Virus record (IMG/VR): IMGVR_UViG_3300032220_001305
Coordinates: 1 to 31,633 of that record
Source: a virus
DNA: 31,633 bases
Strand: one strand, 5' to 3'
Position numbers and translations under genes: made by a program. This document shows positions 30,238-31,633 of this stretch, piece by piece. The first letter of the stretch is position 1. Each line of letters begins with the position of its first letter. The notes below the pieces were generated by a model. The model made no database searches, was not told where the DNA came from, and saw only the letters and a list, made by a program, of their open reading frames with translations.

Positions 30238-31014
30238 TCAGGCAGAGGGGAGGCGGAAGCGAAGAGCGACAAGCCGGATAAGCCGGCGCAGGGTGCCGCC
30301 GGTTTCGACCGTCAGGCGAAGCCGGTACGTGTTCGTGTCCCCGGCGGAAATCCACGGGAGGATGTAGAAATCGGCGCCGTCGTGAATGATGCGATGGAGC
30401 GCTTGCACGTATCGGGCCGTGGCGTCGGTGCCGTTGGAGTCGAGAACTTCCACGCGGAACCGGCGGGGCGCCTCGTTTTCGGTGCTGTCATTCAGCGTGG
30501 CGTCGGCCGCAAACGCTTGGAGCGCGCCGGTCAGCGAGACGGCCACCGGGCGGTAGTCGGTGCTGGCCAAGTCCACGGATTCCAGGGTATCCCCCTGGAC
30601 TACGCCGGCCCGGGTCGGGGTGTCGCCGATGGTTTCGGAGGCGAAGAGCCCGCCGCCATACATCGTGTCCGCGGTGTCGGCAACGGACGAATCCGAGAGG
30701 GCCGGGGCCGCTTTCTTGACGTACATATAGACGACGTGGACATCCGAGGTCGTGACCCCAGAGGGCGTCGTGAACTGGACCCGATATTCGGCGGTCTGGT
30801 TGGCGTAGGAGAATGACGCCCGATTAAACGCCAGCGGGCCGCCGGTCGCATCGGCGAAGCGGACGCTGTACCCGTTGGAATCGACAGAGGACCAGAACCG
30901 GCGCAGGGCCGGCGTGATGCTCACCTGTACCCGGATGGCGGTGGACGCGGCAGCGCCCGGGGAAACCGCGATGGGCCAGCGATAATACGAGACGGGGGAG
31001 AATGCGAAGGCCAA
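30238..31014 (-). CDS. DUF2341-like tail-associated protein
   Basis: A 258-residue protein. Residues about 30-115 show a DUF2341-like pattern: WSSVDSNGYSVRFADATGGPLAF, then TAEYRVQFTTPSG and TSDVHVVYMYVKKAAPALS, matching the usual 'DIRFTDADG ... IYMYYGNPSA' layout. DUF2341 occurs in fibres and cell-surface proteins as a beta-sandwich, possibly a sugar-binding module. The C-terminal part is beta-rich with RRLIRLVALRFRLPS at the end. Start is TTG 31014, two bases after the preceding stop (no ATG is available). It could be a receptor-binding or minor tail protein. The domain match is by eye. Confidence 0.6.
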   Translation of the reverse strand: MAFAFSPVSYYRWPIAVSPGAAASTAIRVQVSITPALRRFWSSVDSNGYSVRFADATGGPLAFNRASFSYANQTAEYRVQFTTPSGVTTSDVHVVYMYVKKAAPALSDSSVADTADTMYGGGLFASETIGDTPTRAGVVQGDTLESVDLASTDYRPVAVSLTGALQAFAADATLNDSTENEAPRRFRVEVLDSNGTDATARYVQALHRIIHDGADFYILPWISAGDTNTYRLRLTVETGGTLRRLIRLVALRFRLPSA

Positions 31015-31015
31015 G

Positions 31016-31456
31016 TCAAGCCCCCAAGGGTGTACGGTAGTCGGCGGACAACGTGCCGAAGACGGCGACGTGCCCTTCCTCGTAAGCGATGGACAGCGAA
31101 ATCGAGGGCGCCGGGGAGGTCGCGTCAAGCGTCGAATCCCGGACGGCTACCCCGATGGCTTCCGCGACCCGGGAGGCGACGGCGGCCATATCGGCGCCCG
31201 CGGCCACGGCGACGATGGCGGCCACCTCGTAGGTGGCGGAAACCGTCTCGTCAAGCGCGGAGGGCGAGGGGGAAACCGACAGCGAGATGGGCCACGCTGC
31301 GATAACCGAGCGGCCCGCCGGGGGCTGCAACCGCGTCGGGCGCCCGGTGTACGCATCTGGCTTCTGCCCGGTCGCCGGCACGCCCTCGAAGGCGAACGTA
31401 AGCCCGCCCAATAGGACGCGCACGGCCGCCAAGCGTTCGAGGGCGTACAGGGTCAA
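31016..31456 (-). CDS. Tail terminator-like protein
   Basis: A 146-residue protein between the gp10-like gene and the tail genes, in the tail-terminator (gpU-like) position. It has an N-terminal helix (LYALERLAAVRVLLGG), a central acidic/Ala-rich helix (MAAVASRVAEAIGVAVRD) and a C-terminal strand (ISLSIAYEEGHVAVFGTLSADY), a pattern shared by such proteins (helix, sheet, helix, sheet). Start is TTG 31456, overlapping the stop of the small upstream ORF as TTGA. Recognition is by pattern and position only. Confidence 0.6.
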   Translation of the reverse strand: MTLYALERLAAVRVLLGGLTFAFEGVPATGQKPDAYTGRPTRLQPPAGRSVIAAWPISLSVSPSPSALDETVSATYEVAAIVAVAAGADMAAVASRVAEAIGVAVRDSTLDATSPAPSISLSIAYEEGHVAVFGTLSADYRTPLGA

Positions 31457-31548
31457 GCGCGCACCGCGGGCGCGAAGATGGGGCCGCCATCCGCGCCGTC
31501 CCCGGCCGAACAGGAAGCAAAAACCATGACGATGCGGTGGCGGCCCAT
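31453..31548 (-). CDS. Small ORF of 31 codons with its own promoter
   Basis: A short frame reading MGRHRIVMVFASCSAGDGAD and 11 further residues, ending as TTGA with the next start. It is too short to name, but it begins 6 bases after a TAGACT box with a TTGCCA -35 at 18 bases spacing, and it couples to the tail-terminator-like gene. It may be a leader peptide that carries a leaderless ribosome to the TTG-started gene rather than an independent protein. Confidence 0.4.
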   Translation of the reverse strand: MGRHRIVMVFASCSAGDGADGGPIFAPAVRA

Positions 31549-31554
31549 GCGCGG

Positions 31555-31584
31555 AGTCTACCCCGGAATGCGCAGTCCTGGCAA
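31555..31584 (-). promoter_or_regulatory. Leaderless promoter before the 31-codon ORF
   Basis: TTGCCA (31584-31579), 18-base spacer, TAGACT (31560-31555), then 6 bases to ATG 31548. The TAG of the -10 box is also the stop codon of the gp10-like gene. Part of the -35 lies in the terminal repeat. Confidence 0.55.
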
Positions 31585-31633
31585 GCCGTCCGCGATTTCC
31601 CCGTCAATGCGGCGCACTTCGGCATCGTGCGCG
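31558..31633 (-). CDS. C-terminal end of the gp10-like gene (repeat copy)
   Basis: The same gene as at 1-578, seen again because the terminal 72 bases are repeated. Stop TAG at 31558-31560. It is not a second gene. Confidence 0.85.
   Translation of the reverse strand, partial: AHDAEVRRIDGEIADGLPGLRIPG
31562..31633. repeat. Right copy of 72-bp terminal direct repeat
   Basis: Exact copy of bases 1-72; see that entry. Removing one copy gives a 31,561-base circle. Confidence 0.95.

Noticed and set aside
1-31633. Integrase, repressor, attachment site or other lysogeny genes
   Set aside because: No such gene was seen; the HTH proteins are small and not of clear CI or Cro type.
1-31633. tRNA or rRNA genes and CRISPR arrays
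   Set aside because: Gene-free stretches are short; none folds into a cloverleaf or shows regular repeat-spacer units by eye.

Overview
The window is a complete genome of a tailed double-stranded DNA phage (Caudoviricetes, siphovirus-like), given as a linear record. Its last 72 bases repeat its first 72 exactly, so the molecule is circular or circularly permuted, with 31,561 unique bases. One gene (HK97 gp10-like) runs across the join. Base composition is very GC-rich (about 70% by eye). No integrase, excisionase, lysogeny repressor, tRNA, IS element or CRISPR array was seen, so a virulent lifestyle is likely. The host is not named by the sequence. Sigma70-type promoters (TTGACG, 17 bases, TAnnnT) and -10 boxes 5-6 bases before several ATGs suggest a high-GC host that uses leaderless mRNAs, such as Deinococcota or Actinomycetota. 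This is an inference only.

There are two transcription blocks. The rightward early/replication block (16.5-23.0 kb) encodes a zinc-ribbon/TOPRIM primase, a DUF927-type ATPase, small accessory proteins (one with two membrane helices, two HTH-like paralogs), a RuvC-like resolvase and a MazG-like protein. The leftward block starts at 16.0 kb, runs down through position 1 and continues from 31.5 kb to 23.0 kb. In order it holds: five small genes (two HTH/RHH-like paralogs, a zinc-finger peptide and others), a D12-class DNA methyltransferase and the large terminase; an alanine-rich protein, an unknown protein, a YqaJ-type exonuclease and RecT; portal, prohead protease with an extra C-terminal domain, and major capsid protein; a decoration-like protein, a fibre-like protein, an M15 endolysin and a holin/spanin-like protein; then connector, gp10-like protein, tail terminator, a DUF2341-like protein, tail tube, a chaperone-position gene, tape measure and two tail-tip genes. 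One small gene (1249-1530) runs against this block and has its own terminator.

The blocks diverge from a gene-free stretch of about 540 bases (16,017-16,555) holding twelve copies of GTAGCA/TGCTAC, the best candidate for a replication origin or control region. Most genes inside a block are joined by 4-base ATGA/GTGA overlaps. Genes heading a new unit have either a TAnnnT box directly before the ATG or a repeated AACAGGAG ribosome-binding cassette. GATC appears only twice in the whole window by eye, although the phage encodes an adenine-methyltransferase-like protein. The primase, ATPase, exonuclease, RecT and resolvase together suggest recombination-assisted replication on the host polymerase, since no DNA polymerase gene was seen.
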